64,000 nucleotides of DNA, taken from positions 3,472,001-3,536,000 of the forward strand of contig NZ_JACHND010000001.1 of the NCBI RefSeq assembly GCF_014205275.1, read 5' to 3'. Made by a program: the position numbers and the translations under genes. Position 1 is the stretch's first letter. Every line of letters begins with the position of its first letter. Source of the stretch: Sphaerisporangium siamense. GTDB taxonomy: Bacteria > Actinomycetota > Actinomycetes > Streptosporangiales > Streptosporangiaceae. Below, one piece after another: positions 24,536 to 32,868 of this stretch. The notes under the pieces are model-generated. The model saw only the letters and a list, made by a program, of their open reading frames with translations. It searched no databases and was not told the origin of the DNA.

Positions 24536-25405
24536 ATGGCCTGCGTGCAATGCGGATACGCGTTACCCTCCGACGCCGCCTTCTGCCCCACCTGTCACCG
24601 CCCCTCCGACGCGCACGCGAGTGTCCCCACGGACGCCCGCGCCGCCGACGGCACGGCCTCCGCCGCGCCGTCGGTCCAAGGCGTTCCGGTTCCTCCGCTG
24701 GGCCGTTCCCCATGGGAGGCGTCGCACGGCCCGGCCGCGCCCGCGCGCGTGGTGCGCCCCATCCAGGGGCTCACGCTGGCGGTGACGGTGACGCTCGGCC
24801 TCTGGTGCGTGACGGCGCTCTTCGGCGAGGTGGTCGCCGTGACCCGCGTGATCGTGATCGGCTCCGTGCTCGACGGGAAGGACGTGCCGCAGGGCGCGCT
24901 CGACGCGAACGACGAACTGTACGCCCTGAGCTGGCTTGTCGGGTTCCTCGCGCAGGCGGTGGCCGGGGTGGTCTTCGTGGTGTGGCTGTTCCGCGCCCGC
25001 GCCAACGCCAAGGCCATGAGCACTCTTCGGCACCGCTACGCCAAGTTGTGGCTGGTCTTCGGATGGATCCTGCCGGTGGTGAGCCTCTTCGTGCCCAAGG
25101 GGGTCGTCGACGACATCTGGCTGGCCTCACAGGGGGAGCCGGTCACCGTGCGCGCGCGTCGTCCCGCCCTGGTGCGGGTGTGGTGGATGGCGTGGCTGTG
25201 CTCGACCATCGTCCCGTGGACCCTGGAGCGCGTCTTCTTCCGCGAGGACGACCTGGAGGACCTGCGCGCCGCCGCCCTCGTCGAGGTGGCCGCGACCGCG
25301 GCCGGGCTCGCCGCGGCCGTGCTGGCGGTCCTGGTCGTCCGGCGCGTCACCGTTTTCCAGGAGCTTCGCCGCACCGGGCCCGCGGCGGGGCCGCGTGCCG
25401 CATGA
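24536..25405 (+). CDS. DUF4328-like membrane protein with N-terminal zinc ribbon
   Basis: A 289-residue membrane protein. Residues 3-20 form a zinc ribbon (CVQCGYALPSDAAFCPTC). A Pro/Ala linker leads to about four transmembrane segments (LTLAVTVTLGLWCVTALFGE; LVGFLAQAVAGVVFVVWLFR; VRVWWMAWLCSTIVPWTLER; an Ala-rich last helix) with a conserved FRARANAKAM and FGWILPVVSLFVPK block typical of DUF4328. The start at 24536 has a GGAGA site and begins at the ribbon; an upstream ATG at 24479 is possible. Function unknown. Confidence 0.75.
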   Translation: MACVQCGYALPSDAAFCPTCHRPSDAHASVPTDARAADGTASAAPSVQGVPVPPLGRSPWEASHGPAAPARVVRPIQGLTLAVTVTLGLWCVTALFGEVVAVTRVIVIGSVLDGKDVPQGALDANDELYALSWLVGFLAQAVAGVVFVVWLFRARANAKAMSTLRHRYAKLWLVFGWILPVVSLFVPKGVVDDIWLASQGEPVTVRARRPALVRVWWMAWLCSTIVPWTLERVFFREDDLEDLRAAALVEVAATAAGLAAAVLAVLVVRRVTVFQELRRTGPAAGPRAA

Positions 25406-25465
25406 TTTGAGTGCCGGGACACGCGGCAGGGGATGACCGGCTCAGGCGATCGAAGGGCGGCTCGT

Positions 25466-26122
25466 ATGCGTGTGGTCATCGCGGGGGGACATGGCAAGAT
25501 CGCGCTGCGCCTGGAGCGCCTGCTGGCGGGGCGTGGCGACGAGCCGGTGGGCCTGATCAGGAACCCCGGGCACGAGGCCGACCTCGAGGCGGCCGGGGCC
25601 CGCCCGGTGCTCTGCGACCTGGAGGGCGCCGGCGTCGAGGAGGTCGCCTCCCACCTGCGGGGCGCGGGCGCGGTGGTGTTCGCGGCCGGCGCCGGGCCGG
25701 GCAGCGGCGCCGCGCGCAAGGACACGGTGGACCGCGCGGCGTCGGTGCTGCTCGCGGACGCCGCCGAGCGGGCGGGCGTGCCGCGCTTCGTGCAGATCTC
25801 CGCGATCGGCGCGGACGCGTCGCCCCGCGAGGGCTCCGACGAGGTCTGGGCCGCCTACATCCGGGCCAAGGGCGACGCCGAGGACGATCTGCGGGCGCGC
25901 GACCTGGACTGGACCATCCTGCGCCCGGGCGGGCTCACCGACGCCCCGGGCGTGGGCGCGGTGCGCCTGGACGAGCGCGTGCCGCGCGGCACGGTCACCC
26001 GGGACGACGTCGCCGCGGTGATCGTCGCGCTGCTGGACACGCCCGGCACCGCCGGCCGCACGCTGGAACTGGTCCAGGGCGACGTCCCGGTCGAGGAGGC
26101 CGTGGCCAGGTACGCCCGCTGA
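25466..26122 (+). CDS. NAD(P)-binding protein of the atypical SDR type
   Basis: A 218-residue Rossmann-fold protein: VVIAGGHGKIALRLERLL for the dinucleotide, DLEGAGVEEVASHLRGA, VQISAIGAD and the YIRAKGDAEDDLRARDLDWT motif with a YxxxK-like pair, then TILRPGGLTD. This is typical of the NmrA/YwnB-like NAD(P)H-binding family, which act as reductases or redox sensors. I chose the ATG at 25466 because it lies directly before the first beta strand. Confidence 0.8.
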   Translation: MRVVIAGGHGKIALRLERLLAGRGDEPVGLIRNPGHEADLEAAGARPVLCDLEGAGVEEVASHLRGAGAVVFAAGAGPGSGAARKDTVDRAASVLLADAAERAGVPRFVQISAIGADASPREGSDEVWAAYIRAKGDAEDDLRARDLDWTILRPGGLTDAPGVGAVRLDERVPRGTVTRDDVAAVIVALLDTPGTAGRTLELVQGDVPVEEAVARYAR

Positions 26123-26233
26123 GCCGCCCGGCCCGTCGCCCTGGCGCCGGCCCGGACCTCGTCACCGCGGCAGTGAACCGGACACGCCGGAGCGGCCTTG
26201 TCGGCACGGGAAACCGAATGTCACTCTGGTCGC

Positions 26234-27109
26234 ATGAACCGCGTGACGGTCAACGGCATCGACCTGGCCTACGACACCTTCGGCGCCCCGAGCGGGCGCC
26301 CGCTGCTACTGATCATGGGTCTCGGCGCGCAGATGATCCAGTGGGACGAGCGGCTCTGCGCGATGTTCGCCGAGCACGGGCACCACGTCGTCCGGTTCGA
26401 CAACCGGGACGCGGGGCTGTCCACGCACCTGCGCGCCGCGGGGGTCCCCGACCTCGGCCAGGCGCTCGGCGGCGGGCCCGTGGCGGCGCCGTACCTGGTG
26501 GAGGACATGGCCGACGACACCGCCGGGCTGCTGGACGCCCTCGGCTGGGAGGGCGCCCACCTGCTGGGCGTCTCGATGGGCGGCATGATCGCGCAGTCCT
26601 TCGCCGTACGGCACCCGGCCAGGACGCGCAGCCTCACCTCGGTCATGTCCACGCCCTCGCCGTACGTCGGCGCGCCGACCGAGCAGGCGCTGGCCGCGCT
26701 GCTGGCGCCCTCGCTGCCGGAGCGCGACGCCGTCGTGCGCCGGGCGGTCGAGTCGGCCAGGGTGCTCGGCTCGCCCGGGTACCCGATGGACGAGGAACGG
26801 GTGGCCGCGCTCGCCGGGCGCGCCTTCGACCGCTCCTACGACCCGGCCGGGTTCGCCCGCCAGTTCGCGGCGATCCTCGCCTCGGGCGACCGCACGCCCG
26901 CCCTGCGCGGGCTGTCGGTGCCGGCCCTGGTGATCCACGGGGAGCGGGACCAGCTCATCCAGCCGCCCGGCGGCGTCGCGACGGCCGACGCGATCCCGGG
27001 CGCCAAGCTGCTGACCTTCCCCGGCATGGGGCACGACCTGCCCGAGCCCCTCTGGCCCGACATCGTGGCCGCCGTCTCCGAGCTCACCGGGCGCGCCGAG
27101 GCCGTCTAG
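26234..27109 (+). CDS. Alpha/beta-fold hydrolase
   Basis: A 291-residue hydrolase starting MNRVTVNGIDLAYDTFG. The oxyanion segment LLIMGLGAQMIQWDE, nucleophile elbow LGVSMGGMIAQ (serine about residue 116), acid in VIHGERDQLIQPPGG and final histidine in FPGMGHDLPEPLWPD form a complete triad. It resembles 3-oxoadipate enol-lactonase and AclJ-like esterases, but the substrate is open. It precedes a DUF523 gene by 18 bp. Confidence 0.85.
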   Translation: MNRVTVNGIDLAYDTFGAPSGRPLLLIMGLGAQMIQWDERLCAMFAEHGHHVVRFDNRDAGLSTHLRAAGVPDLGQALGGGPVAAPYLVEDMADDTAGLLDALGWEGAHLLGVSMGGMIAQSFAVRHPARTRSLTSVMSTPSPYVGAPTEQALAALLAPSLPERDAVVRRAVESARVLGSPGYPMDEERVAALAGRAFDRSYDPAGFARQFAAILASGDRTPALRGLSVPALVIHGERDQLIQPPGGVATADAIPGAKLLTFPGMGHDLPEPLWPDIVAAVSELTGRAEAV

Positions 27110-27127
27110 GGCCCGTACCGTGGAGGT

Positions 27128-27667
27128 ATGGAGAGGATCCTCGTCAGCGCCTGCCTGATGGGGCGTGCCGTGCGCTTCGACGGCCGCGCCAAGACGCTGG
27201 ACGACGCGCTGCTCGCCCGCTGGCGCGACGAGGGCCGCCTCGTGCCGCTCTGCCCCGAGATGGAGGGCGGGCTGCCCGTCCCGAGGCCGCCCGCCGAGAT
27301 CGAGGGCGGCGCGGGCGGCGCCGCCGTGCTGGCGGGCCACGCCCGCGTCCTCACGCCCGCGGGCGCCGACGTCACGGCGAACTTCCTCGCGGGCGCGCAC
27401 GCCGCGCTGGCCGTGGCGCGGTCGATGGGCGTCCGGGTCGCCCTGCTGAAAGAGGGCAGCCCGTCCTGCGGAAGCCTGCGCGTCCACGACGGCACCTTCC
27501 GCGGCCGGGTCGCCCCGGGGGCGGGCGTGACGGCCGCGCTGCTGGAGGCGGGCGGGGTGCGCGTCTTCGGCGAGGACCGCCTGGCCGAGGCCGCCACCCA
27601 CGTCGCCGAGCTGGAGGGGGCGGCGGGCACGGGCAGAGCGCGCTACTCCGGGCAGGGCGGCGGCTGA
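27128..27667 (+). CDS. DUF523 family protein
   Basis: A 179-residue protein with the complete DUF523 pattern: ILVSACLMGRAVRFDG, LVPLCPEMEGGLPVPRPPAE, DVTANFLAGAH and VALLKEGSPSCGSLRVHDGT. The invariant cysteines (SAC, LCPE, SCG) suggest a metal or Fe-S site. The family's biochemical role is not established as far as I know. It is probably co-transcribed with the upstream hydrolase. Confidence 0.85.
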   Translation: MERILVSACLMGRAVRFDGRAKTLDDALLARWRDEGRLVPLCPEMEGGLPVPRPPAEIEGGAGGAAVLAGHARVLTPAGADVTANFLAGAHAALAVARSMGVRVALLKEGSPSCGSLRVHDGTFRGRVAPGAGVTAALLEAGGVRVFGEDRLAEAATHVAELEGAAGTGRARYSGQGGG

Positions 27668-27706
27668 GCACGGCCCCGGGCGCGAGGGGCCGGGCGCCGC
27701 TCCGGC

Positions 27707-28939
27707 TCAGAGGCCGGTGGCGTCGGTCTCGGGGGCGCCGATGATCGCCTTCTCGTCGGGCTTGAAGATCAGCACGGTGTCGATGTAGGAGCGCAGGGCG
27801 GCCTCCAGCCCGACGTCGCGGCCCGCGGTCTCGGACATGTACCAGCGGTGGTCGAGCACCTCGTGGAAGAGCTGCGCGGGCTCCAGCTTGCCGCGCAGGC
27901 CGGGCGGGATCGCCGTCACCGTGGGCTGGAAGATCTCGGCGAGCCAGCGGTGCGCCACGATGGCCTCGTCCTCGTGGCGCAGCCCCTTGGCGACGCGGAA
28001 GGAGTCGAGGTCGTTGAGCAGCCGCCTGGCCTGGTTCTCCTCGACGTCGAGCCCGGTGAGGCGCAGCAGGCGGCGCTGGTGGTGGCCGGAGTCCACGACC
28101 TTGGGCCGCACGATCAGCCGGGCGGTGCCGGCCTTGCGCCTGACCATCATCTCGGCGACGTCGAAGCCCAGGGAGTTGAGCCGGCGGATGCGCTGGTCGA
28201 TGAGGTGCCATTCGACGTCCTCGACGATCTCCTCCTGGGTGAGCTCGTCCCACAGCCGGTGATAACGGCGGCACAATTGCTCGGCGAACGCGAGGGGATC
28301 TATCGAGGAGTGCAGGAAACCGCCCGCCTCCAGGTCCAGCATTTCCCCATAAATATTGATATGAGCGACTTCGATGTCGTAATTGCGCTGGCCTTCGCTG
28401 AGCACGGGATGCAGTTCCCCGGTCTCGGCGTCCACCAGGTACGCCGCGAACGCCCCCGCGTCCCGCCGGAACAGGGTGTTGCTCAGCGAGCAGTCGCCCC
28501 AATAGAACCCGGCCAGGTGCAGCCGGACCAGCAGGACGGCCAGCGCGTCGAGCAGGCGGATCAGCGTGTCCGGGCGGAGGGTGCCCGACAGCATGGCCCG
28601 GTAGGGGAGCGAGAACTGCAGGTGGCGGGTGATCAGCGCCGAGTCCAGCGGCTCGCCCCCGGCCTCGCGCCTGCCCGTCACCACCGCCACGGGCTCGACG
28701 GCCGGCGCGTCGAGCCGGTTCAGGTCCCACAGGAGCTGGTACTCCCGCTTGGCGTACCGCTCGCTGATCTCCTTGATCGCGTACACCCGTCCGGACAGCC
28801 TGGCGAACCGCACGATGTGCCGGGAGATGCCCCGGGGCAGCGTGACCAGGTGGTGCTCGGGCCACTCCTCAAGGGGGACGTCCCAGGGCAGGCGGATGAG
28901 GTCCGGATCGCTGGGGGCGCCGGTCATCTGGAGCGGCAA
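27707..28939 (-). CDS. DUF4032 protein with kinase-like fold
   Basis: A 410-residue cytoplasmic protein of the actinobacterial DUF4032 family. The first 250 residues look like a lipopolysaccharide-kinase/Bud32-like fold: VYAIKEISERYAKREYQLL, then LHLAGFYWGDCSLSNTLFRR, where the catalytic loop aspartate and asparagine are kept, then AYLVDAETGE. The C-terminal DUF4032 part includes RHEDEAIVAHRWLAEIFQPT. I place the start at the TTG at 28939, which is 4 bp after GGAGGAGC; the ATG at 28927 would leave a gap of 16 bp. Substrate unknown. Confidence 0.75.
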   Translation of the reverse strand: MPLQMTGAPSDPDLIRLPWDVPLEEWPEHHLVTLPRGISRHIVRFARLSGRVYAIKEISERYAKREYQLLWDLNRLDAPAVEPVAVVTGRREAGGEPLDSALITRHLQFSLPYRAMLSGTLRPDTLIRLLDALAVLLVRLHLAGFYWGDCSLSNTLFRRDAGAFAAYLVDAETGELHPVLSEGQRNYDIEVAHINIYGEMLDLEAGGFLHSSIDPLAFAEQLCRRYHRLWDELTQEEIVEDVEWHLIDQRIRRLNSLGFDVAEMMVRRKAGTARLIVRPKVVDSGHHQRRLLRLTGLDVEENQARRLLNDLDSFRVAKGLRHEDEAIVAHRWLAEIFQPTVTAIPPGLRGKLEPAQLFHEVLDHRWYMSETAGRDVGLEAALRSYIDTVLIFKPDEKAIIGAPETDATGL

Positions 28940-29401
28940 TGTGCTCCTCCATGTCGGGGTTGTCGGATTCGACGGTAACCGGTCCCGGCAGGGGACGGGG
29001 AGCCGGTTCAACGGGTGGACGGCAGGCGTACATTTCCTTCCTGCGGCAGGGCGCCCTCCGCGTGGACCGCGCGAGGGCGCCAAGATCGCGGCGGGCTCCG
29101 GAGGTAGACCGGTGGCGGCCCTGACAGCCGATCTTCGCTGTGCTGGTCTAGACCGGGTCAAGAGGGTGTCGATTTGGCCTCAATTTGCGACTTTATCGGC
29201 CGATGACCTGTGCCGATGCTAGGTTTCACGGTAGCCGCGGCAGGGGTCGGACACGGCCGTTGGTCGCGGGGTGAGTGCTGGTCGGCTACAGCTCGATCAC
29301 GGGTTGGCCCATACCACTTGACCCCGGCCGGGGATGGACGTACGTTCCTCAAACGTTTAGGAAACTTTCCTAATTGATTGGCCCCATTCCTGGAGGGTTG
29401 C
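28940..29401. other. Intergenic region between divergent DUF4032 and sugar-transporter genes
   Basis: About 460 bp without a credible gene. The right half is relatively A+T rich (about 29160-29230 and 29340-29400) and should contain the transporter promoter. The operator described at 29357-29373 lies 28 bp before the ATG of the binding-protein gene. Confidence 0.6.
29357..29373. promoter_or_regulatory. Perfect 17-bp palindromic operator before the NgcEFG-type operon
   Basis: TTAGGAAACTTTCCTAA is a perfect inverted repeat around a central C, ending 28 bp before the ATG at 29402, a position suited to repression. It closely resembles operators of ROK-family sugar regulators, including that of the chitosan-responsive repressor CsnR in Streptomyces as I recall it. 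This would fit induction by amino-sugar oligomers. No ROK regulator is encoded nearby. Confidence 0.75.
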
Positions 29402-30853
29402 ATGACCAACTCCGCAGGCTCCCCCAAAGACATCACCCGGCGGCAGATGCTCCGCCGTATCGGCCTGACCGCTCTCGTCGCGGGACCGGCAGGCGGCATG
29501 CTGGCCGCCTGCGCGACGGGCGGCGGCAGCTCCGAGGCCTCTCCTAGCGCCGCGCCGAGCGCCGCGGCGACCTCCGCCCAGAACCCGTTCGGCGTCAAGG
29601 CGGACGCCGCCCTGGAAGTCGTGATCTTCAAGGGCGGCCTCGGGGACGGCTACGCCAAGGATGTCCACGAGCCGCTGTACAAGAAGACGTTCCCCAACGC
29701 GACGATCAAGCACGTCGCGACCCAGCAGATCGCGCAGACGCTGCAGCCTCGTTTCGCCAGCGGCGACGTGCCGGACTTCATCGCCAACTCCGGCACCGAC
29801 CTCATGGACAACGGCGCCCTGCAGAGCGAGGGCCAGCTCCTCGACCTCACCCCGCTGTTCGACGCGCCGTCCATCGACGACCCGAGCAAGAAGATCAAGG
29901 ACACGATCCTCGCCGGGACGGTCGAGTCGGGCCTGATCGCGGGCAAGCCGTTCATCCTGAACTACGTGTCCAGCGGCTACGGCCTCTGGTTCAACACCAA
30001 GCTCTTCCAGGAGAAGGGCTGGACGCCGCCGAAGGACTTCACCGAGTTCAAGGCGGTCTGCGAGAAGATCAAGGCCGCCGGTCTCACGCCGTACGCCTAC
30101 GCCGGCAAGAACGCCTCGTACTACCAGTACTGGATGATCCTCATCACCGCCGCCAAGGCCGAGGGCAACCAGGTCCTGCTGGACATCGACAACCTGGTCG
30201 ACGGCGCCTGGCTGAAGGACTCGGTCAAGCAGTCCGCCGCCGCCTGGGCCGAGATCGGCAAGTTCATCGACAAGAGCTACGAGGGCCTGATCCACACCGA
30301 GGTCCAGACCCGGCAGAACCAGAACAAGGTCGCGTTCTACCCGTCCGGCTCCTGGCTGGAGAACGAGCAGAAGTCCAACACCCCGGCCGGCTTCGAGTAC
30401 GCCGTGGCGCCGACCCCGAGCCTCACGCCGTCGGACAAGCTGCCCTACGAGGCCATCCGCGTCGCCGCGGGCGAGCCGTACATCATCCCGTCCAAGGCGA
30501 AGAACACCGCCGGGGCGCTGGAGTACGCGCGCATCATGCTCTCCAAGGAGGGCGCGAAGGGCTTCACCGAGAAGTCCGGCAGCCTCACCGTCGTCAAGGG
30601 CGCGGCCGAGGGCCTGTCGCTGTCCCCGGGCATCAAGAGCCTCAACGACGCGATCGGCGCGGCGGGTGACAACATCGTCACCTACAGCCAGTTCGAGAAC
30701 TGGTACAAGGAGCTGGAGACCGAGCTGCGCAAGCAGACCAACTCCCTGATGTTCGGCCGTATCTCCGCCGACGAGTTCTGCAGCAACATGCAGAAGAAGG
30801 CGGACTCCGTCAAGGCCGACTCCTCGATCACCAAGCAGAACCGGACGGTGTAG
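29402..30853 (+). CDS. ngcE: Sugar ABC transporter substrate-binding lipoprotein, NgcE-like
   Basis: A 483-residue family 1 solute-binding protein. The N-terminus has twin arginines (ITRRQMLRRIG), a hydrophobic segment and a lipobox ending LAAC (Cys37), followed by a Ser/Ala-rich spacer: a Tat- or Sec-exported lipoprotein. The mature part begins NPFGVKADAALEVVIFKGG, which I recognise as the NgcE type that binds N-acetylglucosamine and chitobiose. Two permease genes follow at once and no ATPase is present, as is usual for this family, which shares MsiK. The ATG has a GGAGGG site. Substrate could still be another sugar. Confidence 0.8.
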   Translation: MTNSAGSPKDITRRQMLRRIGLTALVAGPAGGMLAACATGGGSSEASPSAAPSAAATSAQNPFGVKADAALEVVIFKGGLGDGYAKDVHEPLYKKTFPNATIKHVATQQIAQTLQPRFASGDVPDFIANSGTDLMDNGALQSEGQLLDLTPLFDAPSIDDPSKKIKDTILAGTVESGLIAGKPFILNYVSSGYGLWFNTKLFQEKGWTPPKDFTEFKAVCEKIKAAGLTPYAYAGKNASYYQYWMILITAAKAEGNQVLLDIDNLVDGAWLKDSVKQSAAAWAEIGKFIDKSYEGLIHTEVQTRQNQNKVAFYPSGSWLENEQKSNTPAGFEYAVAPTPSLTPSDKLPYEAIRVAAGEPYIIPSKAKNTAGALEYARIMLSKEGAKGFTEKSGSLTVVKGAAEGLSLSPGIKSLNDAIGAAGDNIVTYSQFENWYKELETELRKQTNSLMFGRISADEFCSNMQKKADSVKADSSITKQNRTV

Positions 30854-30859
30854 TCGATC

Positions 30860-31813
30860 ATGCGGCATGGCGACGTCGGGGGCGCCGGAAGGCTGGCCTC
30901 GAACAGGATGAGGAAGTACGGGTTCATCTTCTCGTTCCTCGTGGTCCCGGTGATCCTCTACGCGATCTTCGTGATCAGCCCGTACTTGCAGGCGTTCTAC
31001 ATCTCGCTGACCAACTGGCGGGGCATCTCGGCGAACCCCCAGTTCATCGGGTTCGAGAACTTCACACGCCTGCTGGGCGACGACGTCTTCTGGGCCGCGG
31101 TGCGGCACCACGCCGTCTTGCTGGTCGCCATGCCGCTGATCACGATCGCGATCGCGTTGTTCTTCTCGTTCCTGCTCAACGTCGGAGGGGGTAGCAAGAG
31201 CGGGAAGATGGCCGGTGTCCGCGGGTCGAAGTTCTACCGGGTGGTCTACTTCTTCCCGCAGGTCCTGGCGGTGGCGGTGGTCGGCGTCCTGTTCCAGGCC
31301 ATCTACCGTCCCGACAACACCGGTGTGCTGAACGGCCTGCTGGAACTGGTCGGCCTCGGTCCCGTGGGCTGGCTCATCGACACGAACCTGGCCCTGTGGT
31401 CGATCATGGGTGTGATCATCTGGCAGGGCGTCGGCTTCTACGTGGTGCTGTTCTCGGCCGGCATGGCGGCCATCCCGAGCGAGGTCTTCGAGGCGGCGGC
31501 CCTGGACGGCGCCGGGCGCTTCCGGCTGTTCTTCAGCATCACGCTTCCGCTGATCTGGGACACCATCCAGGTCGGCTGGGTGTACCTGGGCATCGCGGCG
31601 TTCGACGCCTTCGCCCTGGTGCAGGTGCTCTCCGTGGACCGCGGCGGTCCCGACAACGCCACCACGGTCCTGCCCCTGGAGATCTGGCGCACGGCGTTCA
31701 CCTTCTCCAAGTTCGGCTACGCCTCGGCGATGGGCGTGGCCCTGTTCTTCCTCACCATCACGTTCGCGGCGCTGAGCCTGCGCGTGACGCGGCGCGAAAG
31801 GATCGAGGTCTGA
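30860..31813 (+). CDS. ngcF: Sugar ABC transporter permease, NgcF-like
   Basis: A 317-residue inner-membrane permease with six predicted helices, the first at about residues 20-42 (YGFIFSFLVVPVILYAIFVI). The EAA loop, EVFEAAALDGAGRFRLFFSI, contacts the ATPase. It lies 6 bp after the binding-protein gene. A later ATG at 30908 (MRKYGFIFSF) is an alternative start. It belongs to the carbohydrate uptake-1 type together with the next gene. Confidence 0.85.
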   Translation: MRHGDVGGAGRLASNRMRKYGFIFSFLVVPVILYAIFVISPYLQAFYISLTNWRGISANPQFIGFENFTRLLGDDVFWAAVRHHAVLLVAMPLITIAIALFFSFLLNVGGGSKSGKMAGVRGSKFYRVVYFFPQVLAVAVVGVLFQAIYRPDNTGVLNGLLELVGLGPVGWLIDTNLALWSIMGVIIWQGVGFYVVLFSAGMAAIPSEVFEAAALDGAGRFRLFFSITLPLIWDTIQVGWVYLGIAAFDAFALVQVLSVDRGGPDNATTVLPLEIWRTAFTFSKFGYASAMGVALFFLTITFAALSLRVTRRERIEV

Positions 31814-31815
31814 GA

Positions 31816-32721
31816 ATGGCGACCCAGACCGACGCGTACCGGATGGCGCCCTCGCGCGCCGCCTCCCGGCGCAGGCAGAAGAAGAACCAGCTCGGCGCCT
31901 TCGGCGCGCTGTCCCACGTGGCCCTGATCGTGTGGGCCGTCCTGGTCATCGGTCCGATCCTGTGGACCTTCCTGGCCTCCTTCAAGACCAACCCCGAGAT
32001 CATGGGCGACGCGCCGCTCGCCATGCCCGACAGCTTCAGCTGGGCCTCATGGGGACGCGCCTGGGAGAAGGCGCACATCGGGCGGTACATGCTGAACACG
32101 GTCCTGGTGGTCGGCGTCAGCACGTTCTTCACGATGCTGTTCGGCTCGATGGCCGCGTACGTGATCGCGCGCTTCCGGTTCCCCGGCAACCGGATCATCT
32201 ACTACCTGTTCGTCTCCGGCCTGGCGTTCCCGGTCTTCCTGGCGCTGGTCCCGCTGTTCTTCGTGGTCCGCAACCTCGGCCTGATCGACACCCACGTCGG
32301 CGTGATCCTGGTGTACATCGCCTACTCGCTGCCGTTCACGGTGTTCTTCCTGACCGCGTTCTTCAAGACGCTGCCGAACTCGGTGGCCGAGGCCGCGATG
32401 ATGGACGGTTCCTCGCACACCCGGACGTTCTTCCAGATCATGGTGCCGATGGCCAAGCCGGGCCTGATCAGCATCACGATCTTCAACATCCTCGGCCAGT
32501 GGAACCAGTACCTTCTGCCCATCGTGCTTCTCTCGGGCAGCGTCGAGGACAAGTGGCTGATCACCCAGGGCATCGCGAACATCAACACCAACGCCGGCTA
32601 CGAGGCGGACTGGCCCGGTCTGTTCGCCGCGCTCAGCATGGCGATCCTGCCGATGATGATCGTGTACATCATCTTCCAGCGGCAGATCCAGTCGGGCCTC
32701 ACGGCCGGCGCGGTCAAGTGA
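31816..32721 (+). CDS. ngcG: Sugar ABC transporter permease, NgcG-like
   Basis: A 301-residue second permease with six helices and the EAA loop NSVAEAAMMDGSSHTRTFFQ. A basic N-terminus (SRRRQKKNQ) precedes the first helix. It begins 2 bp after the previous stop and completes the binding-protein/permease/permease set. A strong inverted repeat follows 34 bp after the stop. Confidence 0.85.
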   Translation: MATQTDAYRMAPSRAASRRRQKKNQLGAFGALSHVALIVWAVLVIGPILWTFLASFKTNPEIMGDAPLAMPDSFSWASWGRAWEKAHIGRYMLNTVLVVGVSTFFTMLFGSMAAYVIARFRFPGNRIIYYLFVSGLAFPVFLALVPLFFVVRNLGLIDTHVGVILVYIAYSLPFTVFFLTAFFKTLPNSVAEAAMMDGSSHTRTFFQIMVPMAKPGLISITIFNILGQWNQYLLPIVLLSGSVEDKWLITQGIANINTNAGYEADWPGLFAALSMAILPMMIVYIIFQRQIQSGLTAGAVK

Positions 32722-32755
32722 CCGGTCCGATCCCAGGCTTCTGAGCGGCCCGTTT

Positions 32756-32800
32756 CACCATCTGTAGGAGATTTCGCCCTGATTTTTCCTACAGATGGTG
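32756..32800 (+). terminator. 14-bp inverted repeat after the transporter operon
   Basis: CACCATCTGTAGGA (32756-32769) and TCCTACAGATGGTG (32787-32800) are perfect inverted repeats with a 17-base spacer. A 14-bp stem right after the operon suggests a terminator, though no U-run follows. It also lies 69 bp before the metallopeptidase start and could instead be an operator for that gene. Confidence 0.6.
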
Positions 32801-32868
32801 GAAGATCTCCGTCTACGGCGTCTGTAGCGTCCTCCGCTGAAGCCCGGCCCCAGACGGAGGGTGATGCC

